A DNA stretch of 55,888 nt from Rubritalea profundi (GCF_002954445.1 NZ_MQWA01000001.1:1-55888); one strand, 5' to 3'; shown: positions 23,960 through 34,829, numbered from the stretch's first letter. Numbers and translations: made by a program. The notes: generated by a model from the sequence alone, not told the origin.

Positions 23960-26900
23960 ATGCCAAACGCTCAATTCAACCTCCATCATTTCCCGAAACA
24001 AGAAGACCTTGCCGAGTTACTGCTAGAAAACCTTGCTAAAGAAGGAGCTGGTTCGCCTTTTCACAAGTCGACTGTACTCGTGCGGAACCAGGGGATGGCG
24101 ACGTGGTTGCGGCAGCGTATTGCCAAGCAGACTGGGCTGGCGATGTTGGTCGACTTCCCACAGCCCAATAGTTTTCTTCAGGGATTGATTGATGAAAAAT
24201 CGGTCCAGCTCGACGAGCTTAAATGGCCGATCTACGAGCTACTGCCGAGATTGATCGACAGACCTGAGTTTGAAATCCTCAAGACCTACCTTTCCAGCTC
24301 GGTCACTGAGATCGAGGCATCGCTCAAGCGCTACCAACTCTCTAGCCAGATCGCGGCGCTCTACGACAAGTACCTGCTCTACCGACCTGAGTGGATCACC
24401 GCCTGGAATGCAGGCGAGAGTATTTCAGCCTTTAGTTCCCACGAAGCATGGCAACGCATTCTCTGGCAGGAGTTGACTAAAAACGAGATCCAACATTGGT
24501 CGCAAAAGTTGCTGGCGACAGAGCAGTTAGAAATCGATTCCGAACTTCCCAGCGCACTCCACGTTTTCGGAATTTCAAACTTCGCACCGATCTATGTGCG
24601 CTTCCTTTACCTTCTCAGCCAACAGATACCGGTACACATTTACTGGATGAACCCGGTCTCTATCGATGAAGGTTACTGGGAAGATGCGCCGACCAAGCGC
24701 CAATGGACAATGGCTGAGGCCTTTGATGAATCCTCAATTCTCATAGAAGGTAATCCGCTGTTAGCGAGTTTCGGCAGGATGGGCCGCGAGTTCGTCCACA
24801 CGCTCTATGGTGGCGAAACTGGAAACACGGAGATTCACAACTTCCAGCCGCAGGATACCACGCACCCAACAGCTACTAACAGCCTCCAACAGCTACAGCA
24901 CAGTATCTTCGATAGACGCCCGATGAGCGATGATACATCTATCGACTCCTCACTGGCCGTTCACTCCTGCCACACTCCCCTCCGCGAGCTGGAAACTCTC
25001 AAGGACTACCTACTCCAGCTCGCTGAAAAATCTCCGCTCGACACCGGAGACGTGATTGTGCTCTGCCCAGACATTGCAAGCTATGCTCCCTCTATCGAGG
25101 CTGTGTTTGGAGCTCTACAGCGCCAGAAAGAATTCTATCTCCCCTACCGCATCAGCGATAGGTCTGCCCCCGTCAACGAACCTGCCATAGCTGCAGTTGC
25201 ACAACTCTTCGATCTAAACAAAAAGCGTTTCACCAATCGCGAAGCTCTCGACCTACTCTCCGTGCCGGCCATCGCCGAGCACCTCAATCTAAATGAACAA
25301 GACCTCGGTACGATTCGCCAATGGGTCACCCAATCTGGTATCCGATGGGGCTTCGACTTCAAACACATCCGTGAGATCGCTCCCGACTGCAAGGACTCCA
25401 CCTGGACATGGCGTGACGGACTAGACAGGCTACTACTCGGCTACGCCATGCCGTGTAAAGAACTCACGCTTTGGCGAAACATTCTCCCCTACCACGACAT
25501 CGAAGGCAGCTCCACGCGTCTTCTTGGTGCGCTCTGTTCTTTTGTCGAGTGGTGTGCTGCCATTCGCAACCAGCTCAGAGACAAACGAAGTCTGGAAGAT
25601 TGGGTGGCGGCTACAAAGGAATGGATAGATCTCGGGTTTTCAAAATCTCCAGACGCCCAGCAATCTATCCAGCCTTTGCTACAAGTGTTAGAGAAGCTTC
25701 ACGATCAGTCTTCACTGATAGAAGAAACAATTCCGAGCGATGTCTTTGCCGAGCACCTTAAAGATTACCTCAACGACTCATCTCCAGCCTTCGGGTTCCT
25801 CAATGGATCGATAACTTTCTGTGAGACTAAACCAATGCGCGCCATCCCCGCACGGGTGATTTGCCTACTTGGGATGAACCACGATGCGTTCCCACGCAGC
25901 ACGTCCGATGTGCAGTTCGACCTGACCAAGGATTCACGACAAGCGGGTGACCGTTCCACTCGCGATGACGATTGCTATTTTTTCCTCGAGGCCATTCTCT
26001 CTGCCCGTGAAAACCTCTACTTCAGCTATGTGGGAACCTCGATCAAAGACGGAGAGCCACGTCCACCATCGACTGCTCTGCAAACTCTCATCGATACGAC
26101 CCCCGGTCTAGCCAAAGCAGTTGTCAGAGAAAAACTCCACGCCTACGACCCAGCTTATTTCCTAGAAGTGCCCAGTAGCCATGACGCACACCTTATGCAA
26201 GCCGCGGTGACTCTAGGCTCAACCAAAGAATCAAAAGAACCTCGGGCTGAAGTGTCCGTAACTCTCGACGAAAACCCAACACACATCGATCTGGATGACT
26301 TCATTTCTGGCCTGACCAGATCGACATCACATTTTCTAAGAAAGAGCCTCCAAGCGCGGCGCCATTACTATGACGCACCATTGGAAGAAGATGAATCACT
26401 CGAAATCAACGGCCTTGTCGGCTGGGGTCTAAAAAACCAATTACTCAAAAGTCGCCATTTCGATCCAGCTCATGAATCAGCGTGGCGCCAGCAGGGACTC
26501 ATCCCCTCAGGTGAATTTGGCCACCTCCAGTTAGTCAAGCAACTGGGATCTATCGAATCTCTGATCGAGGACTTGCCTGAGCTGGAAATCACTCCCATCG
26601 ATATCAAAGTCAACGGTATCCAAATCACCGGCAATGTTCCGACACACCCTGATGGACGCGTCCTAATCCTCTCTCCCTCAAAAGCACCAAAAGGCCGAGA
26701 CCTGTTGCAGCTCTGGATCTATCAAATCCTAAGGACCCACGCTTCTGAACAAGCCACAGGAGCTGATCATCAACATCGATAAACAGCTCGTTGAAACAAA
26801 CCTCAGCGCTCCTGAATTCACTCAGAACACCCTAAAGTTCCTTCTCCAAATTTACCTAGATAACCTCAAATCCCCCCAAGCTAGTTTCCCCAAAACCAGC

Positions 26901-27143
26901 TACGCAATCAGCCAAGTGACGCGCAAGGAGACAGATGATGAGGATGCTTTTGAACTTAAACAACAATCTGCAGGATTGAAATCATGGTCAGAAAATTCCG
27001 AATTCAAAACTGGAGAAGGACACGATCCAGAGATTGGACTCTTCTTCACCGACAGCGCTCTCAGCAGCGACACCTTCCATGCCATTTATGAAAACATCTG
27101 GCAGCCCCTTTCCCAAGCCATCCTCCCACCAGTAAAAAACTAG
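23960..27143 (+). pseudogene. recC: Exodeoxyribonuclease V subunit gamma RecC, frameshifted near the 3' end
   Basis: The first 940 codons are a recognisable RecC: HHFPKQEDLAELL, TVLVRNQGMATWLRQRIAKQTGLAMLVDFPQPNSFL, later VICLLGMNHDAFPR and DDDCYFFLEAILSARENLYFSYVG. The frame then breaks around 26742 (in GCTTCTGAAC) and ends at 26782. The missing C-terminus continues in the +1 frame from about 26742 to 27143 (NKPQELIINIDKQLVETNLSAPEF and on, ending ILPPVKN), 6 bp before recB. Joined length is near 1060 aa, the normal RecC size. RecC guides the RecBCD helicase-nuclease and reads Chi. The single-base change is either a sequencing error or a real mutation; the rest is under no visible decay. Confidence 0.85.
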
Positions 27144-27149
27144 CGTGTC

Positions 27150-30100
27150 ATGATCACTCAATTTAATCCAGTCAGCTCGCCAATAGAACACGGCCTCACT
27201 TTGTTAGAAGCTGGTGCTGGTACCGGGAAAACCTATTCCTTGGTCCGCATCATCGTGCGCGAACTCGTCGAAAAAGAGCTCGATCCCAGCGAGATCGTGA
27301 CCGTCACCTTCACCCGTGCTGCCACGGCCGAAATCAAAAGTCGTCTTCACGACTTACTCTCAGAGGTTCTCCGCGAGCTCAAATTACCAGCGGATGAAAT
27401 GAACAATGACATTGCAAAGGCGTGGATCAACAAAGGTGAAGAGTGGGTAGAGAATGCCAAGCGTCGTCTGTCGATCGCTCTCTCAGCCTTCGACAGTATC
27501 CCGATCTTCACGATTGATGGGTTCTTCCAGCGCTTGCTCAAGGAATACGCCTTTGAATCAAATGTGCTCTTCTCTATCGAGCTAGAACCGGACGACTCGC
27601 CTCTGATTCATACAGCGCTGCAGGATTACTGGCGCCAGCACGTCTACAATCTCAAGGGCGACGCACTCGCGCTATTCCAGCAAAGTGTCGACTTCAATAA
27701 GGCCAAAAAGTTCCTCAGTGAAGCTCTACGCAGCAGCGAAGTCACCCTTGACCACGCCTATTCTGAATCAGCCGATGCCCTCAATGCTGACTACGCCAAA
27801 GCATGGCATTCTTTTGTCGCAGTTCTCCAACAACACGAAGACACACTCCGCGACTTCATCGACAATCCTACAGCCGGAATCAAGAAGACTGCTGGACCAT
27901 TTAGAAAAGGTGGCGATGTGAAAATCTTTGTAGAGATCGACGCCATCCTCAGTAATCCAAGTGCCGTTTTATCAAGCACGCCACTGATAGACCACCTGCG
28001 TTCTAGTCACTTGCTCACCGAAGCCGCATTTAACAAAAACAAATTCATCGACCTCAGTGGTGAAGCTATCGCTGATTTATTCTTAGCAATTCAGTCATTG
28101 ATTGATGCCCGCCCTAAAAACATCAGCTCAGCCTATTACGGTGAAATCTATCGATTCGTCGAGCAACGTCTGAACGAACTCAAAGCCGACCTCAACACCC
28201 AAAGCTACAACGACGTCACGACCACACTTTCGAACATACTTGTGAGTAATTCAAAGGCGTCGCAAGCGATCAAGTTGGCAATCTACAAGCGCTACAAAGC
28301 AGCCTTGATCGACGAATTCCAAGACACGTCGCCGCAACAATGCAACGTCTTCATCCAGTTGTTTAACCAAGAAAAACGTGAGGCTGAAGACGAGCGCTAC
28401 TTCCACATCATCGGTGACCCGAAGCAATCTATCTATCGCTTCCGTGGTGCTGATGTGTTTTCCTATATCGCTGCGGCAAGCAGGGCTGACCACCACTACA
28501 GCTTGCTGACAAACTATCGATCCAGCCCGAGCATGATCCATGCAGTGAACAAGGTTTTCAGCATTTCAGAAAACTCATTCCTCGTGGAAGGCGGAATCTC
28601 ATTCACTCCCTCACAATGGCCCGAACAAACTGGAAACGTTCCAGACCCAGCACAACCTGCGCTTTGGTTTCAGTCGATAGAAATGGAAAAGTCCACTGCC
28701 GATCAGAAACGTCAACTTTTCTACAACGACATCTGCCGTAATATCCTCGAGTTACTCGACACAGCGTGGAGCGAAATTGATCCTAACTCTGAAAGAACTG
28801 AGCCGGTCCAGCCGTCAGACTTCGCCGTACTTGTGCGCAGTAAGAAGCAGGGTGAATCCCTCAACATACTGCTGAGTGAACACAAAGTACCAGCGACTCT
28901 AAGCACACGCACCTCGCTCATTGCCAGCGCAGAATCCTCTGAAATTCTCACCATCCTTTCCGCCCTGCTCAATCCCCGCAGTACCCCAGCCATTCGTTCA
29001 GCATTGCTCACACCTGCTCTCGGAAGTGGTGTACTGCTAGCGAGCGATGCAGCATTTGATCAAGTTTCTAACGATTTCTCGGAGCTTCATATCCTATGGA
29101 ATGAACATGGGCTGATGCCTATGATGCAGTCCTTCATTGCCCGTTTCTCAGTGCGCAGCAGATTTCTCCAGCTGACACATGGCCAAAGGCGTTTGACTAA
29201 TTTCAACCATCTCGCTGAATTGTTAGACACGAAAGCGCGTGAAGACAAAATGACCCCGTCTGCAACCTTGCAATGGCTAGAAATGGCAATTCAAGGAAGC
29301 ACCTACGACACAGATGCCGAGCAACTTGAGCTCCGTATCGCTACCGATGACGCTGCCGTTCAGATCCTCACTCAGCACACAAGTAAAGGCCTCGAGTACC
29401 CCATCGTGTTTGTGCTCCCATCGTGCGACAGCAAGATCAGCTCGACACGTCTCAGCCACACCTACCACCACCCTAACACTGGTGAGACACTGTTCGCTCC
29501 CTATGGGGACAATTCTCATGAGAGCTTTGAAATCCGTAAAGCCGAAGAGCAAGCTGACTCAGTCCGCCTCAGCTATGTGGCTCTCACCCGGGCGAAACAC
29601 CGTTGCTACTTTTACTACGATCCTCCTGCAAAAAAAACGGCCTACGACCATGCTGTCTATCGGATGTTAGGTGAAATCGACCAGCCAGAGATCGAAGCTC
29701 TCTGTGGAGACTCAGATAACACGATCGTCTACACTCCACTAGATGAAGAAACTCTAGATCTCCAACTGGAGAAATGGACAGCTCAGACGAGCAAGGACGT
29801 CCAAGAACTCAGCATTCGGGACTCCTCTCAGATCCACTTCGTCACCCAAAAACGCACGACTTCATTCACTGGAATCACACGCAATGCCCCAGACATTTTC
29901 CATGATGTCGATGGCACGGTACTCGACTCAATTGGTAGGGTCGAGAAAGGTTTTTGGAGCAAACTGCAAGCCGGTGCGTCGCTTGGATTGGTCTTCCACG
30001 AGATTCTCGAAGAACTCGACTTCCAGGACACCAGCGAGTTACTAAGCCTCGTCGACTCAAAACTCCACAAGTATAGTCCATGGCGCGAGAGGCCGTCTGG

Positions 30101-30695
30101 TACTGAAATTACTGAAATTATTCAAGAAATTGTCCTCAATATTGAGCAACTGCTAAAGCATGAGATTGCTCCCGGTATACAGCTTAATCAACTCAGCCAA
30201 AAACAACGGCTCAACGAAGCTCAGTTCCTTCTATCTGGTTCTAACTTCTCACTTTCAGCACTGTGCGACATTTTGGCAAGTGATCCACCAGAGGGTCTCC
30301 CAGTTGGCTACATCGAGCAACTTCGTGATGTCTCAGCGCTTGCCGTAGAAGGTTTTCTCGATGGTATTATTGACCTCGTATTTGAACATAATGGCCGCTA
30401 CCACATCCTCGATTGGAAATCTAACAAGCTAGCTAGTTCACTCCCAGAAATGATGGCTGACCACCATTATTTCCTCCAGTACCACCTCTACACGTTGGCG
30501 CTCGACCAACTACTGCAGCAGAGACTCGGCGCTCGTTACGACCCAGCTATCCACCTCGGTAGCAGCATCTACGTCTTTCTTCGAGGGGTCGATACTGGCT
30601 CCCCGCACAGCGGAATTTACTCAGACACGCTGAGCCCCGCCCGCCTGATTGCTCTGCGCAATGCCTTCATTAAGCAACCATCTCACCTCTCCTAA
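27150..30695 (+). CDS. recB: Exodeoxyribonuclease V subunit beta RecB
   Basis: 1181 aa, full length compared with E. coli RecB (1180). UvrD/Rep-type helicase: Walker A LLEAGAGTGKTYSLV near residue 18, VTFTRAATAEIKSRL, Walker B LIDEFQDTSPQQ, IGDPKQSIYRFRGAD, TSKGLEYPIVFVLP, SYVALTRAKHRCY. The C-terminal nuclease domain keeps GLVFHEILEELDF, and the catalytic VEGFLDGIIDLVFEHNGRYHILDWKSN (Asp...Asp-x-Lys). Start ATG 6 bp after the recC stop; its own stop is 1 bp before the recD ATG. This is the only intact subunit of the three, which suggests the frameshifts beside it are recent or artefacts. Confidence 0.95.
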   Translation: MITQFNPVSSPIEHGLTLLEAGAGTGKTYSLVRIIVRELVEKELDPSEIVTVTFTRAATAEIKSRLHDLLSEVLRELKLPADEMNNDIAKAWINKGEEWVENAKRRLSIALSAFDSIPIFTIDGFFQRLLKEYAFESNVLFSIELEPDDSPLIHTALQDYWRQHVYNLKGDALALFQQSVDFNKAKKFLSEALRSSEVTLDHAYSESADALNADYAKAWHSFVAVLQQHEDTLRDFIDNPTAGIKKTAGPFRKGGDVKIFVEIDAILSNPSAVLSSTPLIDHLRSSHLLTEAAFNKNKFIDLSGEAIADLFLAIQSLIDARPKNISSAYYGEIYRFVEQRLNELKADLNTQSYNDVTTTLSNILVSNSKASQAIKLAIYKRYKAALIDEFQDTSPQQCNVFIQLFNQEKREAEDERYFHIIGDPKQSIYRFRGADVFSYIAAASRADHHYSLLTNYRSSPSMIHAVNKVFSISENSFLVEGGISFTPSQWPEQTGNVPDPAQPALWFQSIEMEKSTADQKRQLFYNDICRNILELLDTAWSEIDPNSERTEPVQPSDFAVLVRSKKQGESLNILLSEHKVPATLSTRTSLIASAESSEILTILSALLNPRSTPAIRSALLTPALGSGVLLASDAAFDQVSNDFSELHILWNEHGLMPMMQSFIARFSVRSRFLQLTHGQRRLTNFNHLAELLDTKAREDKMTPSATLQWLEMAIQGSTYDTDAEQLELRIATDDAAVQILTQHTSKGLEYPIVFVLPSCDSKISSTRLSHTYHHPNTGETLFAPYGDNSHESFEIRKAEEQADSVRLSYVALTRAKHRCYFYYDPPAKKTAYDHAVYRMLGEIDQPEIEALCGDSDNTIVYTPLDEETLDLQLEKWTAQTSKDVQELSIRDSSQIHFVTQKRTTSFTGITRNAPDIFHDVDGTVLDSIGRVEKGFWSKLQAGASLGLVFHEILEELDFQDTSELLSLVDSKLHKYSPWRERPSGTEITEIIQEIVLNIEQLLKHEIAPGIQLNQLSQKQRLNEAQFLLSGSNFSLSALCDILASDPPEGLPVGYIEQLRDVSALAVEGFLDGIIDLVFEHNGRYHILDWKSNKLASSLPEMMADHHYFLQYHLYTLALDQLLQQRLGARYDPAIHLGSSIYVFLRGVDTGSPHSGIYSDTLSPARLIALRNAFIKQPSHLS

Positions 30696-30696
30696 C

Positions 30697-32351
30697 ATGC
30701 TCGCCAAACATTTCTCCGACTTCATCAGTAAACGCCACCAACCCGCGTCCCGAGACTTTGCCACTTTGGTCGAGCGTCTCAGTGAAGCTGTCGAGGCGGG
30801 ATCATCCTGTCTCGACCTACGTTCCCACAAAAAGCATTCACTCGGGGACTGGAAAACGATACTCGCCTCCGATGCTGAAAACAGCACGGTCTCTAGTCCT
30901 GGCGGAAATTCTCCGCTCATTCTAACGACTGAAGGAAGACTCTACCTCCAGCGCTATTTCCTTCACGAAAAAGGAATTTACGAGAAAGTTCACCAATGGC
31001 TAAGCCAACCTGTAGATAAAGTAAGCTCCCCCACCAAAAAGCTCTATCGGCGCTACTTTCCAACTAGCGAAGGTGACGATCAAGCGCTTGCCGCAATGAC
31101 CGCTCTGCAGCGAAGATTCACCATCATTTCTGGCGGCCCCGGAACGGGTAAGACAACTACCGTCCTCAAAGTTTTACTGCTACTGCGTGAGCAAGGCTAC
31201 TTCAGCGACCCAAGTGATTGCCTCCTTCTTGCCCCCACAGGGAAAGCTGCAGACCGCCTCCGCCAATCGATTCTAGGAGGCATCAGCCAACTAGAAATGC
31301 TACCGATCGACCTCCCCACAGAGGCGGCAACGATTCACCGAGCTCTCGGATACAGGCCCGGCAGCATCGAATTTCGCCATAATGCTAACAATCCGCTTTC
31401 CGCAAAAGTGGTGGTGATCGACGAGTCCTCTATGGTCGACCTACCACTGATGCACCGCCTTCTGGATGCCATTCCCGACGATGCTCGGATTATTTTGTTA
31501 GGAGATAAAAATCAGCTCTCTTCGGTTCAAGTAGGCACCGTCCTTTCCGACTTCATGCTAGCTGCGGAGCAAACTGATAGCTTGCTTTCTAAATCCACAA
31601 TCACCCTCCGGAAGAGCTTCCGCACCCAAGGTCCTATCAATGCGGCTTGTGCTCACATCCGTGATGGCGACGCAGCTCAGCCTGGCAAACTGTACTCGAT
31701 TCACCAAAGGACGTGACTGGCGCGACGGTCTTTCAAAAGCTTCCATCTCGCTTGCGCAATGCGCTCACTCCCTTTGTCGAAACTCATTGGCTTCCAGTCC
31801 TTAAAAATAGTGAACTCAGCGCGGCTGAAAAGCTGACAGGAATCGACAACTTCCGGATTCTAACCCCGACGCATAAAGGGTCATATGGTATCGCCGCCAT
31901 CAACCAGACAGTAGAGCAAATCCTAGCTAGCCACGGTATAGACACCCAACAAGTCTGGTACCCTGGGCGCTCGGTGCTGGTTCAACAAAACGACCACGCT
32001 CTAGGAATTTACAATGGTGACACTGGCCTCACTGGGACAGACGCCGAGGGCAACCCTAGCGTTAGCTTTGCTGGCACTGACGGCACACGCAGCTTCTCAC
32101 CAGCGCGTATTCCCGAGGTGCACACCGCCTGGGCTCTTACTATTCACCGAACTCAAGGCAGTGAGTACGAGCACATTTTGTTGGTCATTCCACCAGTAGA
32201 GGATTCCCCTATTTTAAGTCGCGAACTCCTCTACACCGGACTCAGCCGAGCCAAGAAGTCCGCCACTCTCTGGTGCACCGAGCAAAGCTTCAAGCAAACA
32301 GTCGAGAGCACCGTGCAACGCGCATCGGGACTTAGTGCCATGTTTGAATAG
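30697..32351 (+). pseudogene. recD: Exodeoxyribonuclease V subunit alpha RecD, frameshifted
   Basis: Start ATG at 30697, 1 bp after the recB stop. The N-terminal part to 31716 holds Walker A IISGGPGTGKTTTVLKVL, LAPTGKAADRLRQSI, TIHRALGY, VIDESSMVDLPLM and LLGDKNQLSSVQVG. The frame breaks between about 31690 and 31740 after NAACAHIRDGD, and the C-terminal helicase motifs resume in another frame to 32351 (FRILTPTHKGSYGIAAINQTVEQIL, DHALGIYNGDTGL, TAWALTIHRTQGSEYEH, ELLYTGLSRAKKSATLW). Net shift is -1 (or two separate +1 events, since GRDWRDGLSK is readable in the third frame). Combined length near 550 aa fits RecD. Fast 5'-3' helicase motor of RecBCD. Confidence 0.85.
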
Positions 32352-32499
32352 TTAGTCTATTAGAACGGTCTCGGACTGCTGAAGCTTGATTCAGCTCTTG
32401 CGGATGGCTGTGGCTCGACACATGTGGTGCGGAGCAGCGAATCGCTGGGTGTCTATCTGCACTGGAGACTTACCGACCACGCTCGTCGAGCCGAGCCAG

Positions 32500-32529
32500 C
32501 CGCAGAGCGGTGTCTAGCCGCCGCACTCC
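32500..32529 (-). repeat. Dispersed GGAGTGCG-type palindromic motif, copy 1
   Basis: On the minus strand it reads GGAGTGCGGCGGCTAGACA then CCGCTCTGCGG. The motif recurs at 34779-34806 on the plus strand with a few changes (GGAGTGCGCGTGGCTCGACG). It is GC-rich and partly palindromic (GGCGGC and CCGC arms) and lies between genes, so it resembles a REP-type dispersed repeat. Confidence 0.55.
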
Positions 32530-32645
32530 AAGTCAAAAAAAGTAGGCCGCACGAGTTTCATTGGAGCCGAAGAGCTTGCTATCGTTCCTTTAGGTAAAAA
32601 TACATCAACCTAACCGGACGGTTCGGAGAACCATCCCTACTAGCT

Positions 32646-32672
32646 ATTCGTGAAATTCGTGCGATCCGTGGT
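32646..32672 (+). repeat. Three tandem 9-base units (ATTCGTG motif)
   Basis: ATTCGTGAA, ATTCGTGCG and ATCCGTGGT in tandem, followed by an A run. Short tandem arrays built on A-TTCGTG are scattered in many environmental bacterial genomes; no function is established. Confidence 0.55.
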
Positions 32673-32693
32673 AAAAAAATCACACTGGAAAGA

Positions 32694-33773
32694 CTACTCT
32701 ACAGTCTCAAAAACACCTCCGCCGAGGAGGACACCATTTTCGTAGAACCCACAGATTTGTCCTGGGGTGAGTGCGCGCTGAGGGCGGATGAATTCGACAT
32801 CTAACTTACCGTCATCACGTGGGGTGACCCAGACTGGTTCACCTTTGGCGCGGTAGCGAGGTTGAGCCTCGATCTTGCGCTTGGTGGTCACAGGTTTGTT
32901 GACCCATGAGACTGTGCCGACGACTGATTTGCTGGAGAAAAGTCCTGGAGTCTCAGCTTCATTGTAGCCGACTATGAGTTCGTTTTTCTTAAGATCTTTG
33001 CCAACGACGACATAGGCCACGCCATCACGCGGTGAAGCAACTCCGTGTCCCTTGCGCTGGCCGAGGGTGTAGAGGTGGAGGCCTTTATGGCGGCCCAGGC
33101 GTTTGCCCTCGGTATCTACGATATTGCCGGGACGATCAGGAACATAGTGGCGCAGGAAATCGGTCATCTTGACGTTGCCGATAAAACAAATTCCCTGGCT
33201 GTCCTTTTTCTGGGCAGTGGGAAGGTCGAAGCGCTCAGCGACTTGGCGCACTTCAGGCTTGAGCATTTCTCCACAAGGGAAAAGTGCGTGCTTGGCCTGG
33301 TGTTGCTCCATTAGAGCGAGGAAATAACTTTGGTCCTTGTTGGTATCAGAACCACGTAAAATATCAGCGGTGCCATCGGGGCGCTCACGCTTGCGGGCGT
33401 AGTGGCCAGTGGCAACGTACTCGAAGCCTTGCGCCAAGGCGTAGTCGAGGAAGACGCCAAATTTCATTTCTCGATTACAATAGACATCGGGATTCGGCGT
33501 GATGCCGCTGCGGTAGCCTTCGAGTAGGTAATCAACGATGCGGTCTTGGTATTGGTCTATCAGATCAACCACGCGAAACTCGATACCTAGCTTTTTAGCC
33601 ACAGCATGGGCGTCATCGACATCGTTCTCCCACGGGCAATCGCCGGGGACGTTGTCGGTGTTGATCCAATTTTTCATATAGGCGGCCACGACTTCATGCC
33701 CCTGCTCCACCATCAGAGCAGCAGCCACGCTAGAGTCAACGCCTCCGGAGAGGCCTACCAAAATCTTTGCCAT
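32694..33773 (-). CDS. mnmA: tRNA-specific 2-thiouridylase MnmA
   Basis: 359 aa from the ATG at 33773 (MAKILVGLSGGVDSSVAA); the frame is open for 69 more codons upstream but that part overlaps the divergent gene and is not family sequence. PP-loop SGGVDSS at the N-terminus, catalytic Cys in NPDVYCNREMKFG, the second Cys in DSQGICFIGNVKM, then GLHLYTLGQRKG and the C-terminal beta barrel. It puts sulfur on U34 of tRNA for Lys, Glu and Gln in the cytoplasm. Monocistronic, divergent from the membrane protein gene at 33861. Confidence 0.95.
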   Translation of the reverse strand: MAKILVGLSGGVDSSVAAALMVEQGHEVVAAYMKNWINTDNVPGDCPWENDVDDAHAVAKKLGIEFRVVDLIDQYQDRIVDYLLEGYRSGITPNPDVYCNREMKFGVFLDYALAQGFEYVATGHYARKRERPDGTADILRGSDTNKDQSYFLALMEQHQAKHALFPCGEMLKPEVRQVAERFDLPTAQKKDSQGICFIGNVKMTDFLRHYVPDRPGNIVDTEGKRLGRHKGLHLYTLGQRKGHGVASPRDGVAYVVVGKDLKKNELIVGYNEAETPGLFSSKSVVGTVSWVNKPVTTKRKIEAQPRYRAKGEPVWVTPRDDGKLDVEFIRPQRALTPGQICGFYENGVLLGGGVFETVE

Positions 33774-33860
33774 GCCGACCAGTAGAACACATCGCGCGAA
33801 CTTGCAAACCCGACATTGTTTAAACTTGAAAGTTCCGCCCAGCAAGCGCATCACCACTGC

Positions 33861-34670
33861 ATGTCCACGCCTAATACCGAAGCCACTGGCAAGCCTACTC
33901 CTATCGCTGGCTGCATTATCTTCCTCGTCATTCTCGGCATGGTCGTCTTCCTCGCATGCATCGGCTGGTATTCCTATCACGAGAACAAGGATGCTATAAT
34001 CAGTATTTCTGAACTAGAAAAAGACGTACCGGCACTAGCCTCCACTGAGGATACATCTGCCACAGATGCTCTTGACGCCAAGGTCGACATATTTAGTGAC
34101 GCCGTCAAATCAGGCAAACGTGCTGAGATCACATTCACCGTGGATGAGATGAACTTAGCTATTGCACATTACCCAAAACTTAAAGGGTTCCGCGAGACTC
34201 TCAGTGTCAGCCAAATCACTGACAAATCTATCATCTCAGACATCTGCTTCACTGTCAGAGCCGGTTTTGATGGGCTTCGCTATGTCAATGCTACGATGAC
34301 CGTCGAACCAATGATCGCCATGGGCTCCGTATTTCCCATTGTTTCTGAAATCACTCCTGACAATGGAAACCCAGTACCAGAAAAGTACACCAAAGAATTA
34401 CCGACCTTCCTCTTCTCAGAATACCGTAAAGATAAAGCGCTAGCAGATGTCTATAATAAGCTAAGTAAGGTGACTCTCAGCGATGGAAAAATCACCATAC
34501 TCAGCGATCCTAAGATGCCCATCGAAGGTGCCATTCCCGAGAACGTCGATAGTGAACGAGACAGAGCATTCGCTCTCTTCGGCCTACTCGTCTTCATGCT
34601 AGTCACCACCGTTGCCTTCCTTCTCTGGGTGCGTAAACGCAAGCAAAAGGCGGCTGAGGGAGTGGCGTAG
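33861..34670 (+). CDS. Uncharacterised two-TM envelope protein
   Basis: 269 aa from ATG at 33861 (MSTPNTEATGKPTPIAG); an upstream ATG at 33816 in the same frame would start near the mnmA promoter and add 15 unremarkable residues. One membrane helix near residues 15-35 (IIFLVILGMVVFLACIGWYSYH), a 190-residue soluble part, and a second helix near the C-terminus (FALFGLLVFMLVTTVAFLLWV) followed by a basic tail. The middle has AEITFTVDEMNLAIAHYPKLKGFRETLSV and a beta-rich end (KVTLSDGKITILSDPKMP). No family recognised; the layout suggests a periplasmic domain held between two helices. Confidence 0.65.
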   Translation: MSTPNTEATGKPTPIAGCIIFLVILGMVVFLACIGWYSYHENKDAIISISELEKDVPALASTEDTSATDALDAKVDIFSDAVKSGKRAEITFTVDEMNLAIAHYPKLKGFRETLSVSQITDKSIISDICFTVRAGFDGLRYVNATMTVEPMIAMGSVFPIVSEITPDNGNPVPEKYTKELPTFLFSEYRKDKALADVYNKLSKVTLSDGKITILSDPKMPIEGAIPENVDSERDRAFALFGLLVFMLVTTVAFLLWVRKRKQKAAEGVA

Positions 34671-34778
34671 CTTCTGCACTGCCCCAGATGCCGCGACACT
34701 TTCTTATACAGAATTACTAGAATTTATCAGAATTGACAAAATTTCTCTCTGACGAAAGGACGCATCATTCAGGGATCT

Positions 34779-34806
34779 GGAGTGCGCGTGGCTCGACGCC
34801 GCTTGG
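34779..34806 (+). repeat. Dispersed GGAGTGCG-type palindromic motif, copy 2
   Basis: GGAGTGCGCGTGGCTCGACG then CCGCTTGG, similar to the minus-strand motif at 32500-32529. It lies in the gap between two convergent genes. Confidence 0.5.
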
Positions 34807-34829
34807 AGCGAGTGAGGCTTAAATTAAGT

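Larger units (their letters stand above)
32352..32693. other. Repeat-rich, GC-rich intergenic region after recD
   Basis: 342 bp without a gene. It holds the GGAGTGCGGCGG-type repeat (32500-32529), a loosely inverted partner to it around 32413-32446, the ATTCGTG 9-mer repeat (32646-32672) and a small hairpin (GCTGAA, GCTTGA, TTCAGC). Confidence 0.6.

Noticed and set aside
26916-27143. Separate 75-codon ORF between recC and recB
   Set aside because: It is the frameshifted C-terminus of recC, continuous with the 26742-26915 segment, not an independent gene.
31713-32351. Separate 212-codon gene with UvrD-like C-terminal motifs
   Set aside because: It is the C-terminal half of recD after a frameshift; the start codon lies in the middle of the helicase and there is no ribosome-binding site.
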